Shown here: piece after piece, positions 13,801 through 20,024 of the stretch
Position numbering within the stretch: position 1 is the first letter of the stretch
Layout of the letters: every line of letters starts with the position of its first letter
Assembly: GCF_026262505.1 (NCBI RefSeq)
Contig: NC_067208.1
Coordinates: 5,527,962 to 5,591,961, forward strand
Reading direction: 5' to 3'
Origin: Trichomonas vaginalis G3
Taxonomy: Eukaryota > Parabasalia > Trichomonadida > Trichomonadidae
Length of the DNA: 64,000 nt
Program-made: the position numbers and the translations under genes
The notes under the pieces: model-generated
The model's database searches: none
Told to the model about the DNA's origin: nothing
What the model saw: only the letters and a program-made list of their open reading frames with translations

Positions 13801-14175
13801 AAACTTTCATTCAAATGCGAAGTTTTGAAAGAGTCTCCAGAGAAAATTGTTCATCAACCAGAAGATGGCGCTTACATTTCAGGCTTGTTCATTGATGGTG
13901 GAAGATGGGATTCAAAGAACTTTGTTCTCTGTGATAATGATACAGATGTTGTCTACAACGAGTTCCCATGTGTCCATATCATTCCTGTTGCAGATTTCGA
14001 ATCACCCGAAGCCGACTATAAATGCCCATTGTACAGAACACCAGAAAGAGCAGGTGTTCTGTCAACAACAGGCCATTCTACAAACTTCGTTGTTGCTCTC
14101 AACTTACCAACGAATTCTAAGCCAGATAAGTGGACTCTTCGTGGTACAGCTCTATTATTAACAACACCATATTAA
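1873..14175 (+). CDS. Axonemal dynein heavy chain, inner-arm (DNAH1/3/7/12-like) type
   Basis: This 4100-residue motor ATPase would drive microtubule sliding in the flagellar axoneme. The N-terminus (about 1-200) is Ser/Thr/Pro-rich and looks disordered. A Lys/Glu-rich insert lies near residues 455-495 within the tail. Four P-loops are visible: AAA1 GPAGTGKT (about 1488) with Walker B FDEFNR, AAA2 GPTGGGKT (about 1769), AAA3 GESGCGKT (about 2090) and AAA4 GMGGTGKR (about 2431). A coiled-coil stalk (about 2670-2780 and 2890-2980) flanks a microtubule-binding tip. AAA5, AAA6 and the C-terminal domain are complete, with FWFPGFFFPQ and LSTTGHSTNFV, which are typical of axonemal rather than cytoplasmic dyneins. 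The length and C-terminal sequence suit single-headed inner-arm chains. The frame is intact with no intron. The exact subtype needs a phylogeny. Confidence 0.95.
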   Translation: MSQKDQLLSRLYAKPVASKAPKGLIPKNPDQISPTLKTSRLENKTDTVVVPGLRIPEDINSRTTGGLPTGTSRPATATGYRAPPTPLTANSTMSRPPTALNSVRFGNTPRTPKTNEAITPSLALSGVSIPHETPVQIPTSRARPRSYISNDVRPSTALDRSDSKYSRSNVTSKAASARRPESSFATSSPISARREKPEFTIPKTATPQAEEPEVPYTLFRLKKSNNVAQIPDDLERFKMDEFYTSAISDDLWNDQRYIFYYIRLIKQKKLDEEFLYFHSTPPTAIEPENVYFLRVTSPNVVNWQNYYTLSADGVTSYKGGKVEFTKLAQWVRECTIFIQIKNQKFFHQYEKWRSFTLLRTITLKHGITHSQTKMSSELFIVDAILRHAVLDLQKVCNQVLYQSLVDVKSSQSLTLQQFVDRQNEHLEKVRVIVTDLIESARTSIVHACDVTYEATGSSHDSLKKKQKKKEKKEDDTEEVKPKKVSAQAKKEKPTRSSDMMVYTQLATQRFCYKRLSRFIRLCDYMLIHCLYSFVIKSITELVDFLAPRANSQGGDITRLSINMIIEDQKLAFSPNLETTRSQIIEVWELLLQFAFSIPTFSEHASLSQYYAAYGWSEYVVPLSKIMHNSLEYRELSTEMITRIENAYSLATKKIEDYVPFLTAYFENVEFNVDKVRAEDPKADYYNEKIELYRKEIKEMDALERNTQVDLLLVILSQFCDRIKPSPRRCLQALNAAIPVIAETKVTALQETVDESLRTLRNDPQTIHVFVSQLEFRRQTSKNMETIRQTYKEISDFYALIQNQSITVADDQVLNWRQLGQFIQQLETLLQSMNEEEDNKIKKWSPSIAQLLSDLSKEFVEMHSSLQNEKVMSVDAYPQDNIQYLSKLQTKLDELRDRSEEIQRYQRSLQIKVSPIDELTQITQEFNVRMLLWTSYRDWQILTKKWLPSPFKTIDVENMTEELQKYTRISMQITSGMPNHPLGPTFKASVNSFNEILPVIVAFTNPNLTPMHWQKIESLTGIQRLNEATYSLNFLIDKHISSFSESIESIANDATNEAALLKALREIEATWDKVEFTMVPHKDIKDFYLVGSLDEVIALLEESQVQLSTIRSSRYVGAIKSQVDDYSKAMNGLAKCLDYITQFQIAFNSLSKVFSSSDIQRELATETKELSTIERQYKAWGLHARDSPRVYKLCANQKAVSVFEGYIQKTDEIQKALEAFLQKKRTAFPRFYFLSNENLLKIFAEARNPKAVQPFLQKLFEGIQTLRFSANCQDILSMTSAEGEVVTLTKTQTLGAIEGWMSNMEKSMKLSINRVLKNGRNTYVDEQRTAWLQQNPAQVVSVITQINFAMQVEEALSQEDPIKALNELREKQEKQLVDLADLVRTKLSRAIHSSIVALITLDVHSRDIVTELIDAEVKSVDDFEWTRRLRYYWDEDSNRVQIHQANANIEYGYEYLGATSRLVVTPLTERCYLTLTSAAQFFLGGSPAGPAGTGKTETVKDLAKAVGNFCVVFNCSDAVTVIQMESFFSGLAQSGAWACFDEFNRINSEVLSVIAEQVYEVQSAAAAGLTQFTFCGQTIPLNPRAGVFITMNPGYAGRTELPDNLKSLFRPISMMVPDYSMIAEVVLYSEGFNNAKQLAQKVTQLYKLSSEMLSRQSHYDFGMRALKSVLVMAGASKRRSPDLNEDIILIRSMRDSNISKLLIDDCKLFDAIIGDLFPGVEFQDEVFPTLEQAIANVYTQKKLQPSQFLTTKTIQLYQTIFIRHGVMLVGPTGGGKTTSRNILADALGLMGSQVEFKELSPKSVTLTDLYGAYNLVTGDWKNGLVGKMFSEMAEADPKLQEWIIFDGPVDALWIENMNTVLDDNKLLSLANSDRIKMTDQMHLLFEVGDLEQASPATVSRCGMVYYQPEDLGWHPLVDAWILKQPENIRPVYTELFEKAFDPAMNCLQENCKTVIKPVIWNIAQSICSIIDAMVHDQTVDWNFYKEDVIAKAVSHIFAFAAAWAFGGIITDGTRGDFDTFMRDIFERRINYPTRHMIFDYYLDMKELKFIPWTDLLAKEEVTSIIPTSDTLRFSSILSMLINMKRPVLFLGESGCGKTSIIQNTLQKNMNSIYAITFTLSARTTAAQLQDLLEAKLQSKRKTLYGPPEGKSAVLLIDDFNLPRPDTYWSQPPIEILRQVINCKGLYNRDELYWYDIDNLTTVAAGITQGHVTPRFISRFTVLSLPAPSDNVLTRIFGETLNRFLANGFMDPVVGLAESIVKASVTFYRKAKAELLPTPSRSHYTFNLRDVSRVFKGICMTSNKSLADVPTFVKLWFHECMRVFGDRLIDNNDREKLQQMMYEISKSTLKVKEDISYFFGETPLVFTDILKGYGDPNKRIYEESASLTKTSAALQTFAEIYKSPIVLFKECIEHILRIVRVLRQPVGHMLLVGMGGTGKRTAARFAAFVAEIEIFGPQPGKEYGLPEFRNDLRGLFKTAGVANKPIMFLLTDEQIVDESFLEDINNILNSGEVPGLFESEEFDQMVNELVPQMKKAGESLGYDSLCRRFTQNIMNNLHVVLALSPIGGSFRDRCRIFPSLVSCCTIDWYDPWPDQALRTVAADFIDKIDLSEFGDVKEKIADLATTAHSIVCQAANQFKSTLNRVYYVTPAVYVEFFALFNATLAKRKGDLNQKKEQLEKGVEKLLETNEKVQEMEGRLTTMRPQLQVKAENTAKILAKLKVDREHVNQTHLLISKEEEVVKKVREEATQLADEAQADLDRALPYLENAKAAVEDLKNKKTDLAAVKTFVKPPQLVIEIMEAVCLLCGKNPDWASAKQLLSQTDFFNRLLEIHNNPIHDSVLDRIRKMSADPRFELSKVMGVSQSAACLFKWVTAIEQFVTENTKIQPKIKRRDEAKAKQEEAEINLKKKQEELVEISEKLAQLQQEYDNSVNEQKELQVKIEQCEYRLKNASQLTTALDSERVRWSENLKELREQEKSLLGDSLLISLHVAYVGPFSMPFRQTVISQWIKKFDELEVIHTQNFALESVAVDPITLREWQVNGLPNDQLSRQNGVLVTSTRRWPLLIDPQGQGRSWLLANSGIKAVRCDDPNYTREIISAIKLGTSILVEDVGEVLDPGLQFILLPKFKVASGRKTLKVGDKWIDYDPQFRLYLTTKLSNPQYLPDVFIQLSVINFSVTLEGLEEQLLSDVVLHEMPELEKQRSDLIVAISKDQKQLSQLMSQILHLLFTSKGNILDNEQLIKTLNEAKSTATQVGERLIESQKTEKEIAEKREVYRPVATRGSVLYFVVLELPGIDTMYQYSLEFFKRIFNAVLDNTEDNDNVEEKCDAFIERTTYAVYANVSRGLFSNHRQVFAFLIATWLHRSTNQIQDDMWKIFTRGPPDVDLEKFGEPNDKIEPRIWSKACALSAAVPEFRDLPSLLCSSYEDFQPFIFGPIFTLPAPFDKLPTFMKLICATCIARRKVVSISRQLVAEILGAKFVESSSVDLNEAFADTSNDTPLLFILSQGADPRETLERLASEHGVSSKLHILSLGQGRGPTASKLVKDSKRDGDWVFLQNCHLCPSFLPKLEHIVQKMSATSSTFHSEFRLFLSSMPTEVFPISILRNSVKVTSEPPSGIKPNIGLLMNTLSSEKWEGCPKSRPWKKLVYSIAVFHATIQERKRYGSLGFNKTYEWNTSDFSIATKFLLQFLTQQDQVPWQALKTMIGGVVYGGRVTDDWDRRCMNAILDKFLDPNALEDNFYFDSDNLYSSIPLCDFTGVFDHISNLPNDDSPSIFGLHPTALNALNLRMSEQMMTWVLNVQPRDAGGESASKDDEMVVALAEQLDTSLISEINLKGASPSIVGEEGSEETDQPPNSMTVVLFQEMERYNKLIKVIHSTLKECCAAVRGEVVMSVDSQDVYRSLISQRVPEAWSRHSYPSMRPLSSWFKDLLQRVDFIRDWIRRGEPTVFWFPGFFFPQSFLTAVLQSHSRKHKLPIDKLSFKCEVLKESPEKIVHQPEDGAYISGLFIDGGRWDSKNFVLCDNDTDVVYNEFPCVHIIPVADFESPEADYKCPLYRTPERAGVLSTTGHSTNFVVALNLPTNSKPDKWTLRGTALLLTTPY

Positions 14176-14407
14176 TTTCATTTTTATTTATTATTTTGTA
14201 TATTATTTATGTTTTAAAAAACTGTTATTATACTTTTTAATCATTTTAGTTGCAAATAATTGGATATGATGAAAATATCATATGGTTCTATGTATATAAA
14301 TAAGATGCGAAGAAAAATTTTGTAGAACCATTATATATCCTTTTAATGATTTTACGTTTAGTAACCATGCTAAGGCACAATTTGATAATCTTGGGAGGAA
14401 TACCTGA

Positions 14408-14845
14408 CTATTCAATCATTTCAGAAACAAATACTACAGAAATTAACCATTTACAATCTTGAAAAGAAGAGTATCCCAAGGTTGTAAGAATATTGATAGT
14501 AAAGTTAAATGGTTGAACAAGTGAAGAATTTCGAAATGCAAAACTCTCAATTATAGAAAGTGCTGAGTTTTCTTCAAAATGAAATTCAGGAATTGATGAG
14601 TTTGAAGAAGATGAAGAACTTGATGAAGAAGATGATTTTGATGCAGATGGGAATTTACGATGAACTTTCTTTTTCTCTTTCTTTTCTGGCTTCTTTTTAT
14701 CAAGCTTCTCCCTTATATCTGTCTGATTCTGAATTGCTTGGTGAATAGATATCAAAATTAATATAAGGTTGACAAAAAAAGTTTGAAAGATTAAAAATCG
14801 CCATTTGAGTACTATCTGATACTCTTTTTGTCTGAAAGTATACAT
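14408..14845 (-). CDS. Small hypothetical membrane/secreted protein
   Basis: This 145-residue frame has a real ATG at 14845. It starts with a hydrophobic segment (about residues 17-34, LIFQTFFVNLILILIS), then a Lys/Glu-rich stretch (about 48-63), then a run of 11 serines (about 71-82), then a region with several Asn-Ser/Thr sites. The pattern is a short signal anchor plus a low-complexity stalk, compatible with a small surface protein. No family is recognised. Low-complexity DNA can fake such frames, so confidence is limited. It converges with the dynein gene. Confidence 0.35.
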   Translation of the reverse strand: MYTFRQKEYQIVLKWRFLIFQTFFVNLILILISIHQAIQNQTDIREKLDKKKPEKKEKKKVHRKFPSASKSSSSSSSSSSSNSSIPEFHFEENSALSIIESFAFRNSSLVQPFNFTINILTTLGYSSFQDCKWLISVVFVSEMIE

Positions 14846-14921
14846 TTGTAAACTTTCTGAAAGTAATTTTTTAATCTTTCAAAGTTTATGACATTGTGGA
14901 TTTTGCGTCAGAAAGTACTCA

Positions 14922-15129
14922 GTTTAAGGCTCCAGTCCCACGCTCTCAATTTTTAAAATTGAACATATCCATAAATAAGAGTTATCATGACTTATAATTA
15001 AAGTTATAATATTTGTGTAATATGAGCTATAATATTATATTATGATACTTGGCGTAGTATTGCAAGAAAACTCTAATTGATGGATATATTCACTTTTAAA
15101 AATTGAGAGGGTGGGACTGGAGCCTTAAA
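14922..15129. mobile_element. Palindromic MITE with TTAA borders
   Basis: A 208-bp element made almost wholly of two inverted arms. The left arm begins GTTTAAGGCTCCAGTCCCAC at 14922; the right arm ends with the reverse complement at 15129. Similarity runs about 67 bp inward with few mismatches. Both ends abut TTAA (TTAA|GGCTCC and GGAGCC|TTAA), so a TTAA target like that of piggyBac-type elements is plausible. A second end of the same family lies at 17651-17693, again touching TTAA. It has no coding capacity. Confidence 0.7.
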
Positions 15130-15165
15130 CATTTTTTTTAAAAAAACGCACAATTTTTAAGATAA

Positions 15166-15342
15166 TCCACAAGAGCTGGAAGTTCGATTGTCGAAGAAAG
15201 GGAAAGGAAATTTGACGAGTGCTTGAATTTAATTGATCAGATCAGATCAATTTTGGAAAGTTGCGAAATCGAACCAAGTGTTTTACTTCCCTCATTAAAA
15301 ACAGTTTTAAACCTGGCAAAAAGAAGTATCAAGCATGAATAA
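15166..15342 (+). pseudogene. C-terminal gene scrap beside the MITE
   Basis: An open stretch of 58 codons without ATG, bounded upstream by a stop at 15163 and ending in TAA at 15340. It reads like a helical protein tail (segments VEERERKFDECL and SILESCEIEPSVLLPSLK). Base composition is richer in G and C than the flanks. It lies 36 bp to the right of the MITE and probably is what remains of a gene whose front part is lost. Family unknown. Confidence 0.35.
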
Positions 15343-15530
15343 GTCCATATTATCTTATAAATTTTAATTTTTTCAAAATAAACGCTTAATTTATTGATTA
15401 TTTGCTTTTACTTTTTATTACATTATGAAATATAATAGATAGAGTAAATTAGCAATGTGTTAGAAAGATAAATTTCTTAATATTTCACAAGAAATGTAAG
15501 AAATTTATAAATTCTGTATTAATAAGCAAA

Positions 15531-15588
15531 AGGAATTATTTATTTATGTGAGAACATGTTGTTGCTTCAGTATAACTATGATACTGTA
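15531..15588. repeat. 58-bp direct repeat, copy A
   Basis: Matches 15652-15709 at 56 of 58 positions. Copies are 121 bp apart. Sequence begins AGGAATTATTTATTTATGTG and ends AACTATGATACTGTA. Confidence 0.85.
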
Positions 15589-15651
15589 AGTAAATAGTAC
15601 GTTTTGAAATTTGAACTTAAAATAAGATTTAAAATCAGTAATTATGAGTGA

Positions 15652-15709
15652 AGGAATTATTTGTTTATGTGAGAACATATTGTTGCTTCAGTATAACTAT
15701 GATACTGTA
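15652..15709. repeat. 58-bp direct repeat, copy B, ending at a start codon
   Basis: Second copy of the 58-bp repeat. Its last base is the A of the ATG that opens the beta-helix-like gene at 15709, so the repeat carries the leader of that gene. This looks like a local promoter/leader duplication. Confidence 0.8.
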
Positions 15710-16751
15710 TGTTGGATCGAAACAAGTTTGTCCCCCACTCTGTAAAGATTTTACAGACAATAGAACCAAATCCATTTTCAAATATAAAGAATTTACACTC
15801 TGATCAAGCTTCAAATGATATTTGGCAACGCTTTTACGAAAGTCCTCCAAATTCAGATGTTATTTCAGGTAAAAATGTTGGGGTAATGTCAAATGAAAAT
15901 GAATGTTTCTTATACAACTGTATATTCATTGATATTACAACTAAAAGTGCTATTTATTATGAAGATTGGTATAATAAGTTTCTTTGCTCTGATTGTTCAT
16001 TTAATAACTGCAGCAGTAATACAGAATGTGGATCTATCTACTTTAAATGTGATAGTTCCATTGTCCAATACCGAACATGTGGCTACAAATCAAAAACAAT
16101 TGGGTGGGGAGGAGGGGGGTGATGGGACATCATTCATATGTTGAATTAACTATTGATTCAAATAATAAAAATTATCTTTACGAAAGTTCTTTTTATGAAT
16201 GCGGTAATTTAGAACAACGTAATACAAATGATCTTAAATATGGAAATATTGAAGTTAAATCAATTAACACAAGTTTCTGTGAAGCAAGAGATAATTCAGG
16301 AATATTTCTGTCAGCGAAAGTAAATCTATGTAACGTAACATATTCATCATTTTGTAACACAACATCAAAATTCGCAATTTTAGGATTAAATGGTGGTAAC
16401 ATTAATTTTAATTTTTGTAATGTTTTGAATAATGAAAACAAATATTCTGATTCTGCAACATTGAGTTCATATAAATCAACAGTTCTTATTGAAAACTGTT
16501 CATTTCTTGGAAACACAGGACCAGAAATAGAATTTTCTCAAGGATGGTCTGGTTCAATTACAGTTAAAGATTCTTTCTGTGACAGAATTGATAAAACAAC
16601 AGGATCAGTTACAACAAATAATGTTCAAAATACATCTTCTATTCAAAAACTTTCTCACTTTTCATCATATATTTGTGAAGTTAATGTTCAGACAAAGCCT
16701 CATTCTGATGCATTTTATCATCCCTCATATAACATTAGACGAGTTCGTTAA
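15709..16751 (+). pseudogene. Beta-helix-like Asn/Ser/Cys-rich surface-type protein, frameshifted at a G-run
   Basis: The first frame starts at the ATG at 15709 and stops at 16120-16122. The second, protein-like frame covers about 16110-16751. Both blocks have the irregular CSFxNCSS / CNVLNN / ENCSFLGNTGPEI pattern of right-handed parallel beta-helix proteins (Pmp-like or pectate-lyase-like), many of which occur in trichomonads as surface proteins. The switch lies in a G-rich run (GGGGAGGAGGGGGG, about 16106-16119). One more G in the last tract would put both blocks in one frame of about 347 codons. No signal peptide is seen at the present N-terminus, so the gene may also lack its front. It is either a pseudogene, a phase-variable tract, or a homopolymer sequencing error. 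Confidence 0.55.
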
Positions 16752-16871
16752 TTAAAATCATTCAATTGCATATTTATGAAATGTTCTCTAATATCATTCA
16801 TTTGCGCATAAGCATTTATTTTCCTGATTTTTTAAGATACTTTTCATATAAAAAATTTTATTAAATCTTAG

Positions 16872-16910
16872 TTAACTAATTGAAATAAATTTTTGCAACA
16901 CATTGAATTA
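16872..16910. repeat. 39-bp perfect direct repeat, copy 1
   Basis: Identical to 17694-17732 (starts TTAACTAATTGAAATAAATT). The copies enclose 783 bp. Confidence 0.9.
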
Positions 16911-16938
16911 TTTGTCAAGGGGAACTGAGAGTTTTTTC
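16911..16938. repeat. Short direct repeat TTTGTCAAGGGGAACTGAGAG, copy 1
   Basis: Nearly identical to 17222-17248, 311 bp downstream. It begins exactly where the 39-bp repeat ends. Confidence 0.8.
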
Positions 16939-17221
16939 TTATACGTTGAATTATAAGTCAAATTATTGAATGTATTTTTGAAAAATTGAATACTCAATTT
17001 TCGAAAAACCGTTTTGACACAAAGTGATTAATACAATATTGTTGCCTATATTAAGTTATTATCATATATGATTTTTATTATCATATCTATCAATCGAGCA
17101 TGAAGTTATTCTCGACGCAAAAATCGTTTTTTATAGGGGTTTTGCAAATCTAATTCTTCTTTCATATTTTTTTTGAAACAAGCTCACAATATCAAAATAA
17201 ACTTTACTTGCATTCTAACAA

Positions 17222-17248
17222 TTTGTCGAAGGGGAACTGAGAGTTTTT
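17222..17248. repeat. Short direct repeat, copy 2
   Basis: Copy of 16911-16938 with one small difference (TTTGTCGAAGGGGAACTGAG). Confidence 0.8.
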
Positions 17249-17650
17249 GCTTTATTATCAAGATATGACAAATAATGTTAATATACATTTTTTGAATATT
17301 AGACATATCTAGTGATAAAGTAATATTATATGATTACACAATATTATGATAGTATGTTTTAGCCTTATCATATTATTAAAACTTTTACAAATCAAAAATC
17401 CTTAGATTCTGTGAAAAAGTGATTTTTAATATTTTATCAAAAAAACAAATAACTCATCTAGAAGAGATTGCAAATCAAGTTTACTAATAATAATATAATG
17501 TATCACTAATATGCTATAAAATGTCGTGGGCTTTTTGGATTATAAATACTTTTACCGGTCAAAGTTGAAATTTGTCAAAATACCAAATTATAGTGTATTA
17601 CATAATGATATTATATACTAAAATAAAAGTATCAAAAACTCATATTGCCG

Positions 17651-17693
17651 GAGATATTAAAACTTTTAAAATTGAGAGGGTGGGACCGGAGCC
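17651..17693. mobile_element. Solitary end of the TTAA-bordered MITE family
   Basis: AATTGAGAGGGTGGGACCGG continuing to AGCC, followed by TTAA, matches the right arm of the 14922-15129 element with a few changes. No matching left end is found nearby, so it is a fragment or a rearranged copy. Confidence 0.6.
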
Positions 17694-17732
17694 TTAACTA
17701 ATTGAAATAAATTTTTGCAACACATTGAATTA
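17694..17732. repeat. 39-bp perfect direct repeat, copy 2
   Basis: Second copy of 16872-16910. Its first four bases are the TTAA that borders the MITE fragment. Confidence 0.9.
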
Positions 17733-17737
17733 ATTGT

Positions 17738-17830
17738 TTAATCAATGAGATATCTCTTAAATGGAGATGCTTTTGAAACTGCCTCTTGATTCTTTAGAGT
17801 TACGGCTTCACTTTTACTGAAATAGTCGTA
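17738..17830 (-). pseudogene. C-terminal gene scrap left of the Polinton
   Basis: Thirty sense codons open on the minus strand, ending in TAA at 17738-17740, with a protein-like tail (KSEAVTLKNQEAVSK, then SPFKRYLID). It has no ATG and its upstream end lies in the first bases of the left terminal inverted repeat. It reads away from the element. It is probably the 3' end of a host gene cut by rearrangement at the element boundary. Product unknown. Confidence 0.35.
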
Positions 17831-18402
17831 TCAAGAGCCAATATTGATGTTACGGTTGTTTATCATGAATTGAGATGTATCTGTCTCTTTAAGAAGTTAG
17901 TATCTAGTAATTCGGTACCAAGGGTCTACGCCCCTCGGAACCAAAATTACTAGAATTTACAAAAACCGTTTGACACGTTAAAATACATTTGACATTTACA
18001 AAAAAAATAAAAAAATAATTTTTTAAAAAATAAACTTAAAAATTAACGTTAAAATTTTTGACACTTTACAAAATAAAAAAATATTTTTAAAAAAATAAAC
18101 TTAAAAATTAACGTTAAAATTTTTGACACTTTACAAAATAAAAAAATAATTTTTTAAAAATAAACTTTAAAAAATTAACGTTAAAATTTTTTTATTTATT
18201 TTTTTTATCATAGATTTTAACACCCAGAGTAAAAAAAATAATTTTTTAAAAATAAATTAACTCAAAAATTTTTTAATTTCTGTATATACTAAATTTTTCA
18301 TAAATGATAAAATTAATTTTAGGGTAGATCTAACCCGACATCTAACCTCATTTCTAACCTCGCCGCTTAGCGGCTCAGACCCTTTGGGTCTCATGAATTT
18401 TC
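17812..18402. repeat. Polinton left terminal inverted repeat
   Basis: Reverse complement of 29577-30168 over about 591 bp with few differences, mostly in A/T runs. The inner end is CTCGCCGCTTAGCGGCTCAG followed by ACCCTTTGGGTCTCATGAATTTTC; the middle is nearly pure A and T. Confidence 0.9.
17904..17953. repeat. Hairpin inside the terminal repeat
   Basis: CTAGTAATTCGGTACC pairs with GGAACCAAAATTACTAG around a 17-base centre. The same structure lies in the right repeat. It may mark a functional end or replication site of the element; that is inference. Confidence 0.6.
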
Positions 18403-18972
18403 TTATAAAGTTGCGATAGTTGAATTCAGTAACTGAGCCTCAAGGAAGAAAACATCCTTTCCGTCTTCGGGTAACACAACGGGGCATTTATGATCATGTG
18501 TAGAATACATATCAATCCAAAACTCTCTATTATTTCCTGATAACTTATAATATTTAATATTTGTTAATGGCGTCGATCTAGTATGACCGATAAATTCATT
18601 TTCAACCCCTTTAGCGATATTTGAATATAAAATGACTTGTTTTCTGTCCCATACATTACATGTTATTATTGGTAATAATACTGTTCGTTCTTCTCCGGGT
18701 TTATAATTAAATACATTCATGAAGTCTTCATTATACTGAGAAATTTTAAAACCTATCCTAAAATCACTTTTTCTCTTTTCTGCTATTTCATTAAACGGTG
18801 AGTATATAACAAATGTGCATGTATGTGAATCATCTATTTGTTCAATAAATTCATAATGAAAGTCTATAATTTGTGGTTGAATTCCTTCTTCTTTTAATTT
18901 ATCAAGATACACATTTAATCCTAAAGCGTTTTTGTTAAATTTCTTTTCGAAAATTTCGTTAAAATCACTCAT
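18403..18972 (-). CDS. Polinton protein, virion-type, unknown function
   Basis: A 189-residue frame that ends right at the inner edge of the left terminal repeat. It is rich in beta-forming residues, with no membrane segment. It overlaps the start of the next gene by four bases (18969-18972), the compact head-to-tail style of viral genes. A jelly-roll minor capsid role is possible but I have no diagnostic motif. It looks whole. Confidence 0.5.
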   Translation of the reverse strand: MSDFNEIFEKKFNKNALGLNVYLDKLKEEGIQPQIIDFHYEFIEQIDDSHTCTFVIYSPFNEIAEKRKSDFRIGFKISQYNEDFMNVFNYKPGEERTVLLPIITCNVWDRKQVILYSNIAKGVENEFIGHTRSTPLTNIKYYKLSGNNREFWIDMYSTHDHKCPVVLPEDGKDVFFLEAQLLNSTIATL

Positions 18973-19241
18973 GCATTCATATAATGTTGTGTCGTCTTTG
19001 AAATATTTATATATGTGAATAGTTTGCTTAAATTCTTGGTTTCGTTTATAACAACAACTTCGAGCTCAAATTCAACCTTTCTAAATCCTCGTGTTATATA
19101 CATACTTGATAAACCAATATATTTTTCGTTTATATTAACAGACCAGTCAATAGGTAATTTAAATGTGATTCTATTTCCATTTATTTTAACATTTTCGTCT
19201 TCAGAACTGAAAGCAACTGTTAAAGGTACTTGTCTATACAT
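18969..19241 (-). CDS. Polinton small protein, unknown function
   Basis: Ninety residues with strand-like segments (KINGNRITFKLPIDWSVNI). It overlaps its downstream neighbour by four bases, so the two are probably expressed together. Product unknown. Confidence 0.45.
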   Translation of the reverse strand: MYRQVPLTVAFSSEDENVKINGNRITFKLPIDWSVNINEKYIGLSSMYITRGFRKVEFELEVVVINETKNLSKLFTYINISKTTQHYMNA

Positions 19242-19265
19242 TTATTACAAACAAAAATATATCAT

Positions 19266-19571
19266 TTATTCTTTCTTCTCAATGGATTCAGCCTTTTCCT
19301 TCTCCGCCTTTTCTTTAGCCTCACGTTCTCTTTTTGCTTTCATTCGCGGGTTCTTCTCTCTTCCTGCAGCTAATGCGGCTAACTGCTTTTCACTTAATTT
19401 CCTTTTTGGTTTTTCTGGTTTTTCTTCTGTTTTTGATGTCTTTAGTTCTGTTAATATCTGCTCACGAATTTCTTTTTTGATGGCTTCAATATCTAATCCC
19501 TGACTCATTTGATTACCGATAAAAAATTCAAAATTTAAAAATTTTATTTGAATTAAATATGAGCCTATCAA
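19266..19571 (-). CDS. Polinton charged helical protein
   Basis: Up to 101 residues; a likely internal start gives about 80 (MSQGLDIEAIKKEIREQI). The C-terminal half is Lys/Glu/Arg-rich (KRKLSEKQLAALAAGREK), like a DNA-binding or scaffold tail. It starts close to plus-strand genes, so this is a divergent promoter area. Confidence 0.4.
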   Translation of the reverse strand: MIGSYLIQIKFLNFEFFIGNQMSQGLDIEAIKKEIREQILTELKTSKTEEKPEKPKRKLSEKQLAALAAGREKNPRMKAKREREAKEKAEKEKAESIEKKE

Positions 19572-19998
19572 AATCTGAGAGACAATCGATTATATTAAAT
19601 GATGCAAGAGGAATTCAGCATCCATTATATTATGTATCAACAAGTAAAGATGGAAAAAAAAAGACGAGTTCCATTAACGAATTCGGAAACTGATAAAATG
19701 ATATTAAACCTCCTCCATCTGAAACAAAAGAACTAAACAGACCGGCTTGGGCAGCCCGATAAAGGAAACGGAACCTAAACCAGAACCTAAACCCGATGTA
19801 CTTTCGATAACGAATCAAGAATTAATAGCTAAATTTGTAAATTTCATTGAAAAGCAAACGGAATCAAAAAATCCAGACCCACCAGTAAAAGAAAGGAAAC
19901 CAAAATTAATGAAGAGTTTTAAAAACGTAAAACATGAAATTATTGAACAAAAGAAACAAATTCCTCAACTAAGAAGAAGAGTTAGAATATTAAACTAA
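19560..19998 (+). other. Polinton stretch with remains of a small charged protein
   Basis: Plus-strand coding-like blocks are rich in Lys, Pro and Glu (for example NPDPPVKERKPKLMK). The stretch looks broken. Function unknown. Confidence 0.35.
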
Positions 19999-20024
19999 AT
20001 AAATATTTTTATCTAACATAAAAC

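Larger units (their letters stand above)
16752..17737. other. Repeat-filled intergenic region
   Basis: No credible gene. It holds a perfect 39-bp direct repeat (16872-16910 and 17694-17732), a 27-28 bp direct repeat (16911-16938 and 17222-17248), and one end of the MITE family seen at 14922. The rest is AT-rich. Confidence 0.7.
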
